From RGEC01 sp964626685 (GTDB taxonomy: Bacteria; Bacteroidota; Bacteroidia; NS11-12g; UBA955): a stretch of DNA of 64,000 nucleotides. The translations under genes and the position numbers were made by a program. Shown piece after piece: positions 1 through 8,791 of the stretch. Location of the stretch: positions 62,001 through 126,000 of the forward strand of contig CAZVJY010000002.1 of assembly GCA_964626685.1 (NCBI GenBank), in the 5' to 3' direction. The notes under the pieces were generated by a model, which saw only the letters and a list, made by a program, of their open reading frames with translations, searched no databases and was not told the DNA's origin. Position 1 is the first letter of the stretch. Each line of letters opens with the position of its first letter.

Positions 1-389
1 TGAAAAATGGTATTGTCGCTAAGTGTGGCAAACCCATGGGCAAAACCTTTGGGAATGAACAACATCAAGAAATTGTCTGCGGTAAGTTCTACGGCAAATG
101 ATTTACCATAGGTCGGTGATTCCTTTCTGATATCCACGACCACATCAAGCACGGCACCTGAAACAACGCGAACCAGTTTATCCTGGGCATGCGGAGGAGC
201 CTGAAAATGAAGGCCACGCACGATGCCTTTTCCTGACAGGCTTTGGTTGTCCTGTACAAAATCGATGTCAAGACCATTTTTGCCAAAAAAATCTGCGCGA
301 TAGCTTTCATAAAAATGCCCTCTGTGATCGGCAAAAACGCGTGGTTTAAGCAACCACAATCCCGGTATTGGTTCGTTGATTATTTCCAT
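1..389 (-). CDS. rfbC: dTDP-4-dehydrorhamnose 3,5-epimerase, 3' part outside window
   Basis: Partial gene: the first 129 codons are present and the rest lies beyond base 1. RmlC/RfbC epimerises C3 and C5 of dTDP-4-keto-6-deoxyglucose in dTDP-L-rhamnose synthesis, supplying cell-surface polysaccharide assembly in the cytoplasm. The reading frame from ATG at 389 gives the family pattern: F-x-D-x-RG-x-F-x-E near residues 19-28, the QDNQS segment near 46-50, the catalytic-His motif VRGLHFQ with His61, and the cupin segment IPKGFAHGF near 112-120. The downstream catalytic Tyr/Asp cannot be seen. It is divergent from the coiled-coil gene at 472. Confident on family; the rest of the rhamnose operon is not in view. 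Confidence 0.92.
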   Translation of the reverse strand, partial: MEIINEPIPGLWLLKPRVFADHRGHFYESYRADFFGKNGLDIDFVQDNQSLSGKGIVRGLHFQAPPHAQDKLVRVVSGAVLDVVVDIRKESPTYGKSFAVELTADNFLMLFIPKGFAHGFATLSDNTIF

Positions 390-439
390 TGTATTGGACA
401 GTTGCAAATATTTTATATTTAAAAGATATTTTGTAATTT

Positions 440-447
440 TACATTTG
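440..447 (+). promoter_or_regulatory. Bacteroidota -7 element (TACATTTG)
   Basis: Exact match to TAnnTTTG, ending 24 bases before the ATG at 472. No convincing -33 TTTG at the usual 17-23 base spacing. It supports the start at 472 over the in-frame ATG at 376, which lies upstream of this element. Confidence 0.4.
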
Positions 448-471
448 CACATATCGTTAAAAACCTCAAGT

Positions 472-1401
472 ATGGAAACATCATCCGGCAACCAGACCGA
501 CCAAAAGAACCGCAACAGCAAAGCCTTGCTGTACACCATCATCGGCATTTTAATAGCCCTGAATGCAGGACTGTTTTACATGTGGCAAAAAGGCGGAAAT
601 GAAAAAGAAATCGTGGAAAAGAAGCTGGAGACCACCACTTCCAACCTGAAAGAAAAGACCGTTGCACTAGAAGAAGCAGAATTTTTGCTCGAGAAGTTCA
701 GAAGAGACAGCGCGGCATTGGTAGACAATAACAAAGAGCTTAATTCGGATCTCATAAAAAAGAAAAATGAAATAGCTGTTTTGGTAGCCAAGCTTCGCAG
801 CAATAAAAATGCAAGCGATGCAGAAATTGCGGAGTTGAAGGCTAAAATGCAGGAACTTACAGCCCAGCTTGAGCAATTGCAAAAGGAAAACGTGGAGCTG
901 AAAGAAGTTAACAACCAGCTTCAAAAAGAAAAAGAAGCCACTGAGAGCGAAAACAAACAACTGAGTGCCGAGAAGAAAAAATACAAGAACATTGCCCAGC
1001 GCCTGCAAGCCGGCAGCATTAAAATTGAAGCCCTAAAAAAACGCTGGATTACCGGCAAGGAAGCTACCACAGCCAAAGCCAAGGATGTAGAGGCATTCAG
1101 AACTTCATTTACCCTTGCTGAAAACAAAGTAGCCGAGCCCGGAGACAAAGTGGTATACGTCAAAATAACCGGACCCGAAGGCGTTACCCTGTCTAACCCA
1201 GGCAATGAGAGCGGCACATTTGAATACGAAAACAAGGAAAGTAAATACACCTACAAGTTTTCGGTTGCCTACGACCAGGAAAGCAAAGCCGTACCGGCCA
1301 CCAAATGGCGTCCGGCAAGAGACCTGAAAAAAGGCAAATACACCATTGAACTTTATTGCGATGGTTTCAAAATCGGCAGCGAGTCGGTAGAACTAAAGTA
1401 A
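472..1401 (+). CDS. membrane-anchored coiled-coil protein of unknown function
   Basis: Not recognised as a named family. From the ATG at 472 the protein has 309 residues: a short polar N-terminus, one hydrophobic segment (about residues 18-38), a long Lys/Glu/Leu/Gln-rich heptad region (about 44-195) that should form a coiled coil, and a C-terminal globular part (about 200-309) rich in beta-forming residues. The topology suggests an inner-membrane anchor with the rod and C-terminal domain in the periplasm. The frame is open back to an ATG at 376, but the extra 32 residues look non-protein-like and sit upstream of the promoter element. A strong hairpin terminator follows, so it is probably monocistronic. 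The function is unknown; a cell-envelope spacer or scaffold is only a guess. Confidence 0.75.
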   Translation: METSSGNQTDQKNRNSKALLYTIIGILIALNAGLFYMWQKGGNEKEIVEKKLETTTSNLKEKTVALEEAEFLLEKFRRDSAALVDNNKELNSDLIKKKNEIAVLVAKLRSNKNASDAEIAELKAKMQELTAQLEQLQKENVELKEVNNQLQKEKEATESENKQLSAEKKKYKNIAQRLQAGSIKIEALKKRWITGKEATTAKAKDVEAFRTSFTLAENKVAEPGDKVVYVKITGPEGVTLSNPGNESGTFEYENKESKYTYKFSVAYDQESKAVPATKWRPARDLKKGKYTIELYCDGFKIGSESVELK

Positions 1402-1416
1402 TCTCTACTTACCCAT

Positions 1417-1448
1417 AAAAAAGCCCTCCCATCCCGGAGGGCTTTTTT
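1417..1448 (+). terminator. intrinsic terminator
   Basis: Perfect 13-bp stem: six A plus GCCCTCC at 1417-1429 pairs with GGAGGGC plus six T at 1436-1448, around a 6-base loop. The A-tract/T-tract symmetry would let it work in both directions. It ends the coiled-coil gene. Confidence 0.85.
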
Positions 1449-1590
1449 AATGCCTTTATCAGTCTTGGTAATAAGTAAACTCCGGAATTACCTCAAATAA
1501 AAAACCGGTAACGCATAACCCATGGTGGATATGCTGCTTCAACATCCGTAAAGCTGCGCTGCGAATTTCTTTTAGATCTCGATCCGGAGA

Positions 1591-4500
1591 TTACTCATCA
1601 CCGGGTCTGCTTTTCTTGTCGCGGAGCCTGGCCAGCTTTTCGCGGGCTTCGGCCACCAGTTCAGGAATTTCAAAGTTCTCGGCCACACTGTTCCACGTAG
1701 CTTTGGCATTGAATTCATCCTTCGTTTTTATAAATGCGTCGCCCAGCAACAACATGGCTTTTCCTACCCAGTAGTCGTAGCTGTTAAACTGATCCAACAC
1801 ACCATAGCAAGATTCCTTGGCCAACTCAAAACTGTCTGTGGCATAAAACACCCATGCTTCGCGGTATTTGGCTTCGGCAGCGAATTTATTGTTGTATTTG
1901 GTATAGGCTTCCTTAAAACGGCCCTGTGCACCGGTCCAATTCTTTTCCTGAATATCTGCCTTGCCTAAAAACACAAGCGCCTCTGCTTTCAGGTCTTCCG
2001 TGCTGCTGAGTTCAGTACCGATTTTAGCAGCGAGATTTTTGCCTTCTGCCATGTTGTTCTGCTGCTCGTAGCATTTCAGCATGCTTCTCCATGCCTGATG
2101 ACGTTTTTCCTTATCTCTTGTAATCTGTTCCAGGCGAGACAAATACGGCATTACATCATTGCATGATGCTGTACTACCCAGTATTTCGAGCACACTCAGT
2201 ACAGCGTCTTCCTGAAATTCAAAACCATTGGATTCGGCGGCAATTTTATAATGAGGCAGGGCTTCATTCTTTTGCTTCAGTTCTTCATGGCAAACCGCTT
2301 TATAATAATTGGAAGCCACCTTAAAATAACCTTTGCTGATTTCGGTCAAGTATTCCTGAAAAGCAGTCACTGCTTCCTGGTACTTATCGCGTTCATAAAG
2401 ATTAAACGCAGTGAAATACATAAGACTGTCAGTTTCAGAGGCTGTCATACCTCCGCGGTTTTTGGCCCACTTCACATATTCCCCCCCCTTGCCCTGATCG
2501 GTGTATATACGCTTCACATTTTCAGCAGCAGTTTTGGCTTCCGGTGTACCGGGAAACTGATCAAACAAGCGTGTATACATTTCAATGGCCCTATCGCTCT
2601 GCCCGTTGTTGTTGTACAAACGTCCCAGGTTCAGCAAACAGCGCAATACCAACGGATGCGTTTTAAAGTCATCTACCAGTGATGAGAAATAACGCTCGGA
2701 CTCTTTTGTACTTCCTGCAGCCCAATATTCGGATCCAAGTTCAAAATAAGCATCAGGGAGGTAGCGGCTTCCCGAAAAGTCGCTCACCAGGCGCTTCATG
2801 GCTGTTATCTTTTTCTCACGCATTCCGGGCAGATCAAACAACTGCCCCTGCAGACCGTAAATCATTCCTGTCTGGTACAATGCATAATCTGCATCAGCGC
2901 CTTTTTTGCCGGTCACATATGCATAGGCGGTTATCGCTTCATCCATATGCCTCCGCTTTTGCGTATTGGCTTCCTTGCCCAGTTTTGATGCCTGTGAATA
3001 ATGGCAATCGCCCAAACGCAGCTGGGCATCGTTGTATATTTTTTCATCGTAACGGCCACGGCTGATGGTTTTAATAAACTTTTCAAAATAAGGAATGGCA
3101 TCACCATAGGCTTCTTCCTTATATCGGCTGTAACCCATTCCGTAAAACGCAAACGGGTAAACCTCAAGTTCAGCAACACCGGGCGCATCCAGAAAACGCT
3201 GATACAGATCGGCAACCTGGCCGTATTTGCCCTGCATGCTCATCGCCTCTGCCTTCCAAAGTGCAGCCTGACCGGAAAGGTTTCGGCTCGCTGACTTTGA
3301 CATGCATTTGTCAAACATGGCTATGGCTTCTTCCCAGTTTCTATTTTTGTACAACTCCATGCCACGCGCCAGGCTCACACGCTGAAAAGCTTCCTCTGTC
3401 TGAGGATCGGGATCTGAAATACTTTCCAGAACGGCGGCGGCATCGCGGTAGTTATCGGTGTTCAGCAACAGACCAGCCAGAAGTTTTTTGGCTTCCCTGC
3501 TTTTGGATGAATTACCATAGGAGGCAATGTACTTCTGCAAAAGAGATGCGGCATTGCTCTCACCCAGTTCTGTGGCAATTTTGGCCTGATTCAGCAAAGC
3601 ATCCTGGGCTACGTCTTTATCGAAGGCATTGCGGTACGCCTCTGCAAAGGCATTCATCGCATCGCGTTTGTTTTTCAGCTTAAGGTAACAGTCACCCAAA
3701 TGATAACTGGCAAACTGGGCAAGGCTGTCGCCCAGATAAGCGATATTTCGAAACCAGGCTACAGCCCTGCTGCATTGCTCTGCTTTGTAATTGGCGAAGC
3801 CAAATTCATATACCTCATTTCTGTCAAGGCTATCCAGGGTCATTCCGCTGGCATTGTAGGCATCTGCCGCCTGTGAATATCTTCCAAGACGGTAATAACA
3901 CTTGCCTTTGAGAAAACTAACCCTGCCTGCAGGCACACCGCCTTTGATTTTATCTGCGGCCATAATGGCCTTTTCATATTGGTTTTGCAGATAGTATATC
4001 TGTGCAATGTAGAGTTTCACTGCCTTTGGGCCTTCGTCTTCTATGGCATGAAAGGCACTTAGGGCTTCTGCATAATTGCCGTTATAGTAGGCACAATAGG
4101 CAAAATAATAGAGCGCCAGGGCCTTGTATTCATTTTCACGTTTGGTCAACGGAGCCAGGGTTTCTGCAGCATCTTTGTACTTGCGCGCATTTACCTGGCA
4201 GTAGCCTTTTCTGAAGTAATACCGGTCGGCGATATCCTTTGAAATGGCCGACTGATCCACATTTTTGTAATACGTCAATGCCGTAGCATACTTTTGCTTC
4301 AGATAATAAAAATCCCCCATAGCCAGATTAGCCATATGGGTTTTGTGTGAACCGGGATTGTTTTGAAGAAACCGTTTTACCGATGCTTCTCCGTCGGTGT
4401 GGCCGGCAAACATTTTGCTAACCGAACGGTAATATTCCGCCTCGATGCGGTTTGTCAACACCTGATCGCTTTGCAGATAAAGCCCGAGTTGGGCAACTGC

Positions 4501-4635
4501 CGCATTGTATTTCTTCTCATCAAACAACTCCACCCCTCGCTGATAATAAATATTGGGATAGGTATTTACCTGTGTTTCCTGACCGGCTAAACGAAAAGCA
4601 CAGACAGATGTGAGCAGTAACAGCCTTAATTTCAT
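1591..4635 (-). CDS. secreted tetratricopeptide-repeat protein (about 1,000 residues)
   Basis: A 1,014-residue protein starting with a signal peptide (MKLRLLLLTSV..., likely cleavage after LAG near residue 18). Almost all the rest is helical TPR-like repeats with recurring Tyr/Ala/Gly spacings such as YYxKGYC, ALYYFAYCAYYNGNY, LGDCYLKLKN and AYFELGSEYWAAG. Long periplasmic TPR proteins of this size are conserved in Bacteroidota and are thought to scaffold envelope complexes; no enzymatic motif is visible. The start at 4635 is preferred over the in-frame ATG at 4647: the latter lies inside the promoter motif at 4645-4652, and only the former begins directly with the signal peptide. The C-terminus is charged with no sorting domain. 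The gene stands alone, converging on the terminator at 1417-1448. Confidence 0.85.
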   Translation of the reverse strand: MKLRLLLLTSVCAFRLAGQETQVNTYPNIYYQRGVELFDEKKYNAAVAQLGLYLQSDQVLTNRIEAEYYRSVSKMFAGHTDGEASVKRFLQNNPGSHKTHMANLAMGDFYYLKQKYATALTYYKNVDQSAISKDIADRYYFRKGYCQVNARKYKDAAETLAPLTKRENEYKALALYYFAYCAYYNGNYAEALSAFHAIEDEGPKAVKLYIAQIYYLQNQYEKAIMAADKIKGGVPAGRVSFLKGKCYYRLGRYSQAADAYNASGMTLDSLDRNEVYEFGFANYKAEQCSRAVAWFRNIAYLGDSLAQFASYHLGDCYLKLKNKRDAMNAFAEAYRNAFDKDVAQDALLNQAKIATELGESNAASLLQKYIASYGNSSKSREAKKLLAGLLLNTDNYRDAAAVLESISDPDPQTEEAFQRVSLARGMELYKNRNWEEAIAMFDKCMSKSASRNLSGQAALWKAEAMSMQGKYGQVADLYQRFLDAPGVAELEVYPFAFYGMGYSRYKEEAYGDAIPYFEKFIKTISRGRYDEKIYNDAQLRLGDCHYSQASKLGKEANTQKRRHMDEAITAYAYVTGKKGADADYALYQTGMIYGLQGQLFDLPGMREKKITAMKRLVSDFSGSRYLPDAYFELGSEYWAAGSTKESERYFSSLVDDFKTHPLVLRCLLNLGRLYNNNGQSDRAIEMYTRLFDQFPGTPEAKTAAENVKRIYTDQGKGGEYVKWAKNRGGMTASETDSLMYFTAFNLYERDKYQEAVTAFQEYLTEISKGYFKVASNYYKAVCHEELKQKNEALPHYKIAAESNGFEFQEDAVLSVLEILGSTASCNDVMPYLSRLEQITRDKEKRHQAWRSMLKCYEQQNNMAEGKNLAAKIGTELSSTEDLKAEALVFLGKADIQEKNWTGAQGRFKEAYTKYNNKFAAEAKYREAWVFYATDSFELAKESCYGVLDQFNSYDYWVGKAMLLLGDAFIKTKDEFNAKATWNSVAENFEIPELVAEAREKLARLRDKKSRPGDE

Positions 4636-4644
4636 ATCGCTTCC

Positions 4645-4652
4645 CAAAAATA
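4645..4652 (-). promoter_or_regulatory. Bacteroidota -7 element for the TPR gene
   Basis: On the minus strand the bases read TATTTTTG, matching TAnnTTTG, with 9 bases between it and the ATG at 4635. No -33 box is evident. It decides between the two possible ATG codons. Confidence 0.4.
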
Positions 4653-4705
4653 CAACGCTGATCAGGCCCCGAATCTTTTATTTCTGCACACCTGTGGCAT
4701 GCGTA

Positions 4706-5821
4706 TTAAAGATAAGACGCTATGCTTTGAGCACCGCTGCTATTGGAAAACGTGCTTTCCAGCAAATTCCGGCGGTTTCCAATATCTTCCTGTGTAAAGT
4801 TTTTTTCCCAGCATTGGCGGGTTGCCTTTATCAGATCTTCTGCATTAGCTGCTACTGCACATAGAGGTTCTAGGCCAGTCTCGGCAACCATATCGGTATT
4901 GGCAACACAAAACCTGCCTCTGTGCAAGGCATTGAGCAATTTCAGTTTAATTCCGGTAGACTGAAACGTAACCAGTAGATTTACATGTGCACCCTGCACT
5001 TTTTTCAGAATGGCATCGCTACTAATACCCGAAAGCAATGACACATGCGGCATACTTTCTGCAGCCATCTGAAGCTGTTTAGAAGGATGATTTCCGGCAA
5101 TCACACAAGGCATTGACAAATGCGGGAACACTTCATGAACAAGAAAAAGTGCCGCTTTGTTGTTTTCGCCTACCCCCAGATTGCCGTGATACAATACACA
5201 ATCCCCTTTCCCTTTGTTAATCTCTACAGCATCGGAAGTGTGAAAAGCCGGCAAATACTGCACCTCATTAAACTTTCCATTGTAATATCGGGTGTCTTTG
5301 GGCGAAATAGGCATAATGAGGTTGGCATGGCTGAGAATGGCTTCATACTTTCGGAGTCGTTCGCTTTCAATTCTGAAAAAATACTTTTTAAAAAAACTGC
5401 TTTCAGCCTCCTCCAGTGACTTGTAATAGTCATGCTCCACGTTGTGGGTTCTCACAATTTTAAACCGTTTAGACAGCTTAGGAGAATCCAGGTAGGCTGT
5501 ACTGTGAAGCCCCTCAAACAGGATGGGGGCATCGTCTTTGCAAAGGTTTTTCAACAACTGCTCATCTGAGCGCGTGGCAACGATATAGGGCAAATCGCCG
5601 GTGAAGGGGTTTTTAAAACGCCTGCGTTCATAGTAATAAACCTTCTCGCAAAGGCTTTCGAGGTGTGGAGATGCTGTTTTTCCATCGTACAGAAAAACGT
5701 GCAGTTTGATTTTAACACCATGCTCACTCAGCGCCTTGATTTTGTAGTAAATATCAATTACCCCCCCGTAATCCGCCGGATAGGGCATATCAAAAGCAAT
5801 AAGATGAACGGATTTACCCAT
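4706..5821 (-). CDS. glycosyltransferase (GT4-like), last gene of operon
   Basis: A 371-residue putative glycosyltransferase of GT-B fold. The N-terminus has a beta-strand and glycine-rich turn (HLIAFDMPYPADYGG) typical of the acceptor domain. A Rossmann-like C-terminal half has VLYHGNLGVGENNKAA, IAGNHPS and a donor-site-like region near GIKLKLLNALHRGRF, where GT4 enzymes usually carry the E-x7-E motif; that motif is not clear here. The start at 5821 overlaps the stop of the preceding glycosyltransferase by 8 bases; the ATG 18 bases further upstream is less likely. The donor and acceptor sugars cannot be told from sequence. It probably acts at the cytoplasmic face on a surface glycan. Confidence 0.75.
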   Translation of the reverse strand: MGKSVHLIAFDMPYPADYGGVIDIYYKIKALSEHGVKIKLHVFLYDGKTASPHLESLCEKVYYYERRRFKNPFTGDLPYIVATRSDEQLLKNLCKDDAPILFEGLHSTAYLDSPKLSKRFKIVRTHNVEHDYYKSLEEAESSFFKKYFFRIESERLRKYEAILSHANLIMPISPKDTRYYNGKFNEVQYLPAFHTSDAVEINKGKGDCVLYHGNLGVGENNKAALFLVHEVFPHLSMPCVIAGNHPSKQLQMAAESMPHVSLLSGISSDAILKKVQGAHVNLLVTFQSTGIKLKLLNALHRGRFCVANTDMVAETGLEPLCAVAANAEDLIKATRQCWEKNFTQEDIGNRRNLLESTFSNSSGAQSIASYL

Positions 5822-6917
5822 GATAGAACCTGTCCGCAAAAATCGTTAATAAATGGGCTTTTTCCTTTTCCCAGTTCCAAATTTCACGCATCCTCAGGCA
5901 ATTTTGCGATAACCGCAAATGCAAATCCCTGTCATTAAGCAATAATTGCAATTGATCAACGATATCTTCGGTTTCAGGCCGCGTAATCAGCCCTACTTCA
6001 CCCACGGCATTGAGCTTTTCGTATTCTTCAAAAGGATTGATGAGGGAAGGAAGCCCGGCGTGCACATAATCAAAGAATTTATTGTTTAGTGACAACTGGT
6101 AACTCAGCCCTGCAGGCTCACTTACATTGTATCCCACCCATGCCTTGGACGTGAGTGCGGGCAAATCAGCCGGTGCCAACTTCCCCAAAAAAACAACCTT
6201 ATGCAGTAGCCCTTCCATAGCCACCATATGCCTGAGTTTTTTACTTAAATCGCCCTCTCCTGCCAGCACAAGCCTGCAATTTACATGGTGCATGGCTTTG
6301 ATCAGATTTTCAAGCCCTCGCCCTTCATTCAATGCACCCTGATAGAGCACAAAACGATCTTCATCCGGCTGATAAGGCAGAGCGGATTTCAGTGCCGGCA
6401 TATTGCGGACCACTTCCACCTTTTTCCCGTACTCATTTTCAAACCACCGCGCCAGGGCCGAACCAACCGTAATGCATAAGTCTGCATTCGAAAATGCCAT
6501 TCTTTCGGTACGCTGCCATATTCCCTGTACCCATTTTCGTCCGAGTACTTCGGGCACCCTGCTAAATAGCTCGTGGGCATCAAAAACCCATGGACAACCT
6601 TTAACTGCGCTGGCAAACCTCACGGGCCATGCTGTATCGCAATCCACTGCCCAAAGGCAGTCAAAACGCTGAAAACAGAGCCACAGAAATAATTTAAGGT
6701 TATATTCCAGATAAAACAGCTTTCCTTTATTAAAAACACAACGAATGCGCTTTACCGAAAAACCCGCAGGTGCAGACATCGAATCGGGCAAACGCCTTCC
6801 CACCAACTTTGTGACATAGCCGGCCTCTGCAAATGCACCGACAATGCGCTGCATACGCTGATCGGTAACCAGATCATTGGTTACGGTAAAAATGATGGTC
6901 TTTATGGGTTTACCCAA
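5814..6917 (-). CDS. glycosyltransferase family 4-like protein
   Basis: A 367-residue GT-B glycosyltransferase. The N-terminal domain has NDLVTDQRMQRI and a DCDTAW...DAHELF pattern common in Bacteroidota GT4 enzymes. The C-terminal nucleotide-sugar domain has RFVLYQGALNEGRGLENLI, LVLAGEGDL and a donor-site region around SLNNKFFDYVHAGLPSLI. It overlaps recQ upstream by 16 bases and the next glycosyltransferase by 8 bases, so all three should be translated from one message. Likely role: sequential sugar addition to a lipid-linked or surface oligosaccharide. The substrate is unknown. Confidence 0.82.
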   Translation of the reverse strand: MGKPIKTIIFTVTNDLVTDQRMQRIVGAFAEAGYVTKLVGRRLPDSMSAPAGFSVKRIRCVFNKGKLFYLEYNLKLFLWLCFQRFDCLWAVDCDTAWPVRFASAVKGCPWVFDAHELFSRVPEVLGRKWVQGIWQRTERMAFSNADLCITVGSALARWFENEYGKKVEVVRNMPALKSALPYQPDEDRFVLYQGALNEGRGLENLIKAMHHVNCRLVLAGEGDLSKKLRHMVAMEGLLHKVVFLGKLAPADLPALTSKAWVGYNVSEPAGLSYQLSLNNKFFDYVHAGLPSLINPFEEYEKLNAVGEVGLITRPETEDIVDQLQLLLNDRDLHLRLSQNCLRMREIWNWEKEKAHLLTIFADRFYHG

Positions 6918-8791
6918 ACCAGTTTCCCTTCTGAATTTATTGCAATAATACCCTCGTCCATCAACAAACGCAATTGTTTTACCGCCTCATCACCGGGCAA
7001 TTGGTCCAACATACTGTTTATATCGTGGTTCGTGCTTTCCAGGCACTGCTTTATCTTTAACCGCCAATCGACCGAATTGCTGCCGGCATATTTCTTTTTG
7101 CGGGCACAGATGTCACAGTGACCGCAGGGTTCTGCCTCCCTTGAGGTAAAATAAGCGATCCACCAAGCAGCACGGCAGTTTTTGGCTGCAGCATATTGCT
7201 GCATATGTTCTATGGCCTGTAGCCTGGCTTTTTTGAGTGGTTCCAGGTTTTTTACGTTGAAAACCGGACTTGAGTGCCGTGGATCATAAAGAAAAACCTT
7301 CGGCTTTTCTGATGCAGGCCTGTAATCCAGTATTTGCCTGGCCTGCAGTGATTTTAGTTTCTCCACAAGCTCGTTTTCCTTTAGCCTAAGACGCCTGCAC
7401 AATACTTGTTCGTATATAGTGGTATAATTGTCCAGAATACCGGCATGCGAACGCAGAAGCAGATCAATCAGCGGTTCGTACTGTGGATTTCTGATTTTGA
7501 AATCGTACACCGATGCGTAATCTGCGCTGATATGGATGGCAGAGGGGGTATGAATGCCTTCGGAAAGGCTGAAGAACTGCAGCAGTTCCAGCGATTTTAA
7601 CCCATGAATAAACTCGGAAAGCTGAAAGCGGTAACGTCCGGCTATTTCTGCAGGATCCAGCTCATACCATTGGTGCATGCCTCCACCTTCGGGTATATCC
7701 AGGTATGCCATGAGCGCTTTGTAAACCCGGGCAAGGACCTCTGCATTGGGAAAGCGTGCATCCACCTGCACCTTTAGCTGTTCTAAATCAGCATGCCGGA
7801 ACAGCATGATACACCAGCTGTCCTTGCCATCCCGTCCGGCGCGGCCCGCTTCCTGATAGTAATCTTCAGGTCCGGGCGGTGGTGTAAGATGAAAAACAAA
7901 TCGCACATCGGGCTTGTCCACCCCCATACCAAAGGCATTGGTACAGCACATTATCCGAATCTGGTTTTTCATCCAGGAATCCTGCTTGCGCGCGCGCTCC
8001 TCCCCTTTAAGCCCTGCATGATAAAAATCAGCGGAAAGCCCGTGTTGCTTTAAAAATACTGAAAGCTCCTCCGTCTCTTTGCGGTTTCGGGCAAACACCA
8101 GACTGCTTCCCTGGGTATTTGCCAGCATTTTCAGCAAAAAACCATATTTATCCTCTTGTTCCTGCACATGAAAATGCAGATTTGGACGACCAAAATCACC
8201 CATGCTGATGCGGGGCTCATCCATACCCAGTTTATCGGCAATATCTTTTACCACATAGGGTGGTGCGCTGGCAGTGAATGCCGCAACAGGAACATCCGGC
8301 AATAGATGTCTGCATTCCGCAATACGCAGATAAGCAGGCCTAAAATCGTAACCCCACTGAGATATGCAATGTGCTTCATCCACAACCAGCAGTTTAATTC
8401 CGAGATTGGGCAGATATTCACGAAAATTTTCGGTAGCGAGCCTTTCCGGCGAAATATACAAGAACCGGTATTCGCCACGCAGCGCCTTGTCCATAACAAG
8501 CCGGATTTCCTTATGACTAAGGCCGCTATGCAGCCCTACGGCCTCGATATTACGTCTATTGAGCGCATCCACCTGATCTTTTATTAATGAAACAAGCGGA
8601 CAGATAACCAGAGTTAGTCCATCGTGCATCATGCCCGGCACCTGAAAGCAAATACTTTTGCCTCCGCCGGTAGGCAACAGGGAAATGGTATCACGGCCAG
8701 ACAGAATATGGGCTACAATTGCCTCCTGCCCCGGCCTGAAAGCCGGATAGGACCAGTATTGTTTTAAAATATCTACGGGATTTAAGCCCAT
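6902..8791 (-). CDS. recQ: ATP-dependent DNA helicase RecQ
   Basis: A 629-residue SF2 3'-5' helicase that unwinds DNA for recombination repair. Visible in order: motif 0 (FRPGQEAIV), Walker A (LPTGGGKS), DEAH box with the RecQ aromatic loop (VVDEAHCISQWGYDFRP), motif VI (QEAGRAGRDG), and the RecQ zinc site with four Cys (CRAAWW...CGHCDIC). A short winged-helix-like tail follows. No HRDC domain is recognisable, so this is the short form. The ATG overlaps the stop of the HTH gene as TGATG, indicating coupling. Position between a regulator and two glycosyltransferases is unusual for a repair helicase. Confidence 0.95.
   Translation of the reverse strand: MGLNPVDILKQYWSYPAFRPGQEAIVAHILSGRDTISLLPTGGGKSICFQVPGMMHDGLTLVICPLVSLIKDQVDALNRRNIEAVGLHSGLSHKEIRLVMDKALRGEYRFLYISPERLATENFREYLPNLGIKLLVVDEAHCISQWGYDFRPAYLRIAECRHLLPDVPVAAFTASAPPYVVKDIADKLGMDEPRISMGDFGRPNLHFHVQEQEDKYGFLLKMLANTQGSSLVFARNRKETEELSVFLKQHGLSADFYHAGLKGEERARKQDSWMKNQIRIMCCTNAFGMGVDKPDVRFVFHLTPPPGPEDYYQEAGRAGRDGKDSWCIMLFRHADLEQLKVQVDARFPNAEVLARVYKALMAYLDIPEGGGMHQWYELDPAEIAGRYRFQLSEFIHGLKSLELLQFFSLSEGIHTPSAIHISADYASVYDFKIRNPQYEPLIDLLLRSHAGILDNYTTIYEQVLCRRLRLKENELVEKLKSLQARQILDYRPASEKPKVFLYDPRHSSPVFNVKNLEPLKKARLQAIEHMQQYAAAKNCRAAWWIAYFTSREAEPCGHCDICARKKKYAGSNSVDWRLKIKQCLESTNHDINSMLDQLPGDEAVKQLRLLMDEGIIAINSEGKLVWVNP

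Noticed and set aside
6902..8791. RecQ helicase as part of a defence island
   Set aside because: The zinc site and full RecQ motifs fit the housekeeping enzyme, and no nuclease, methylase or ATPase partner is nearby.
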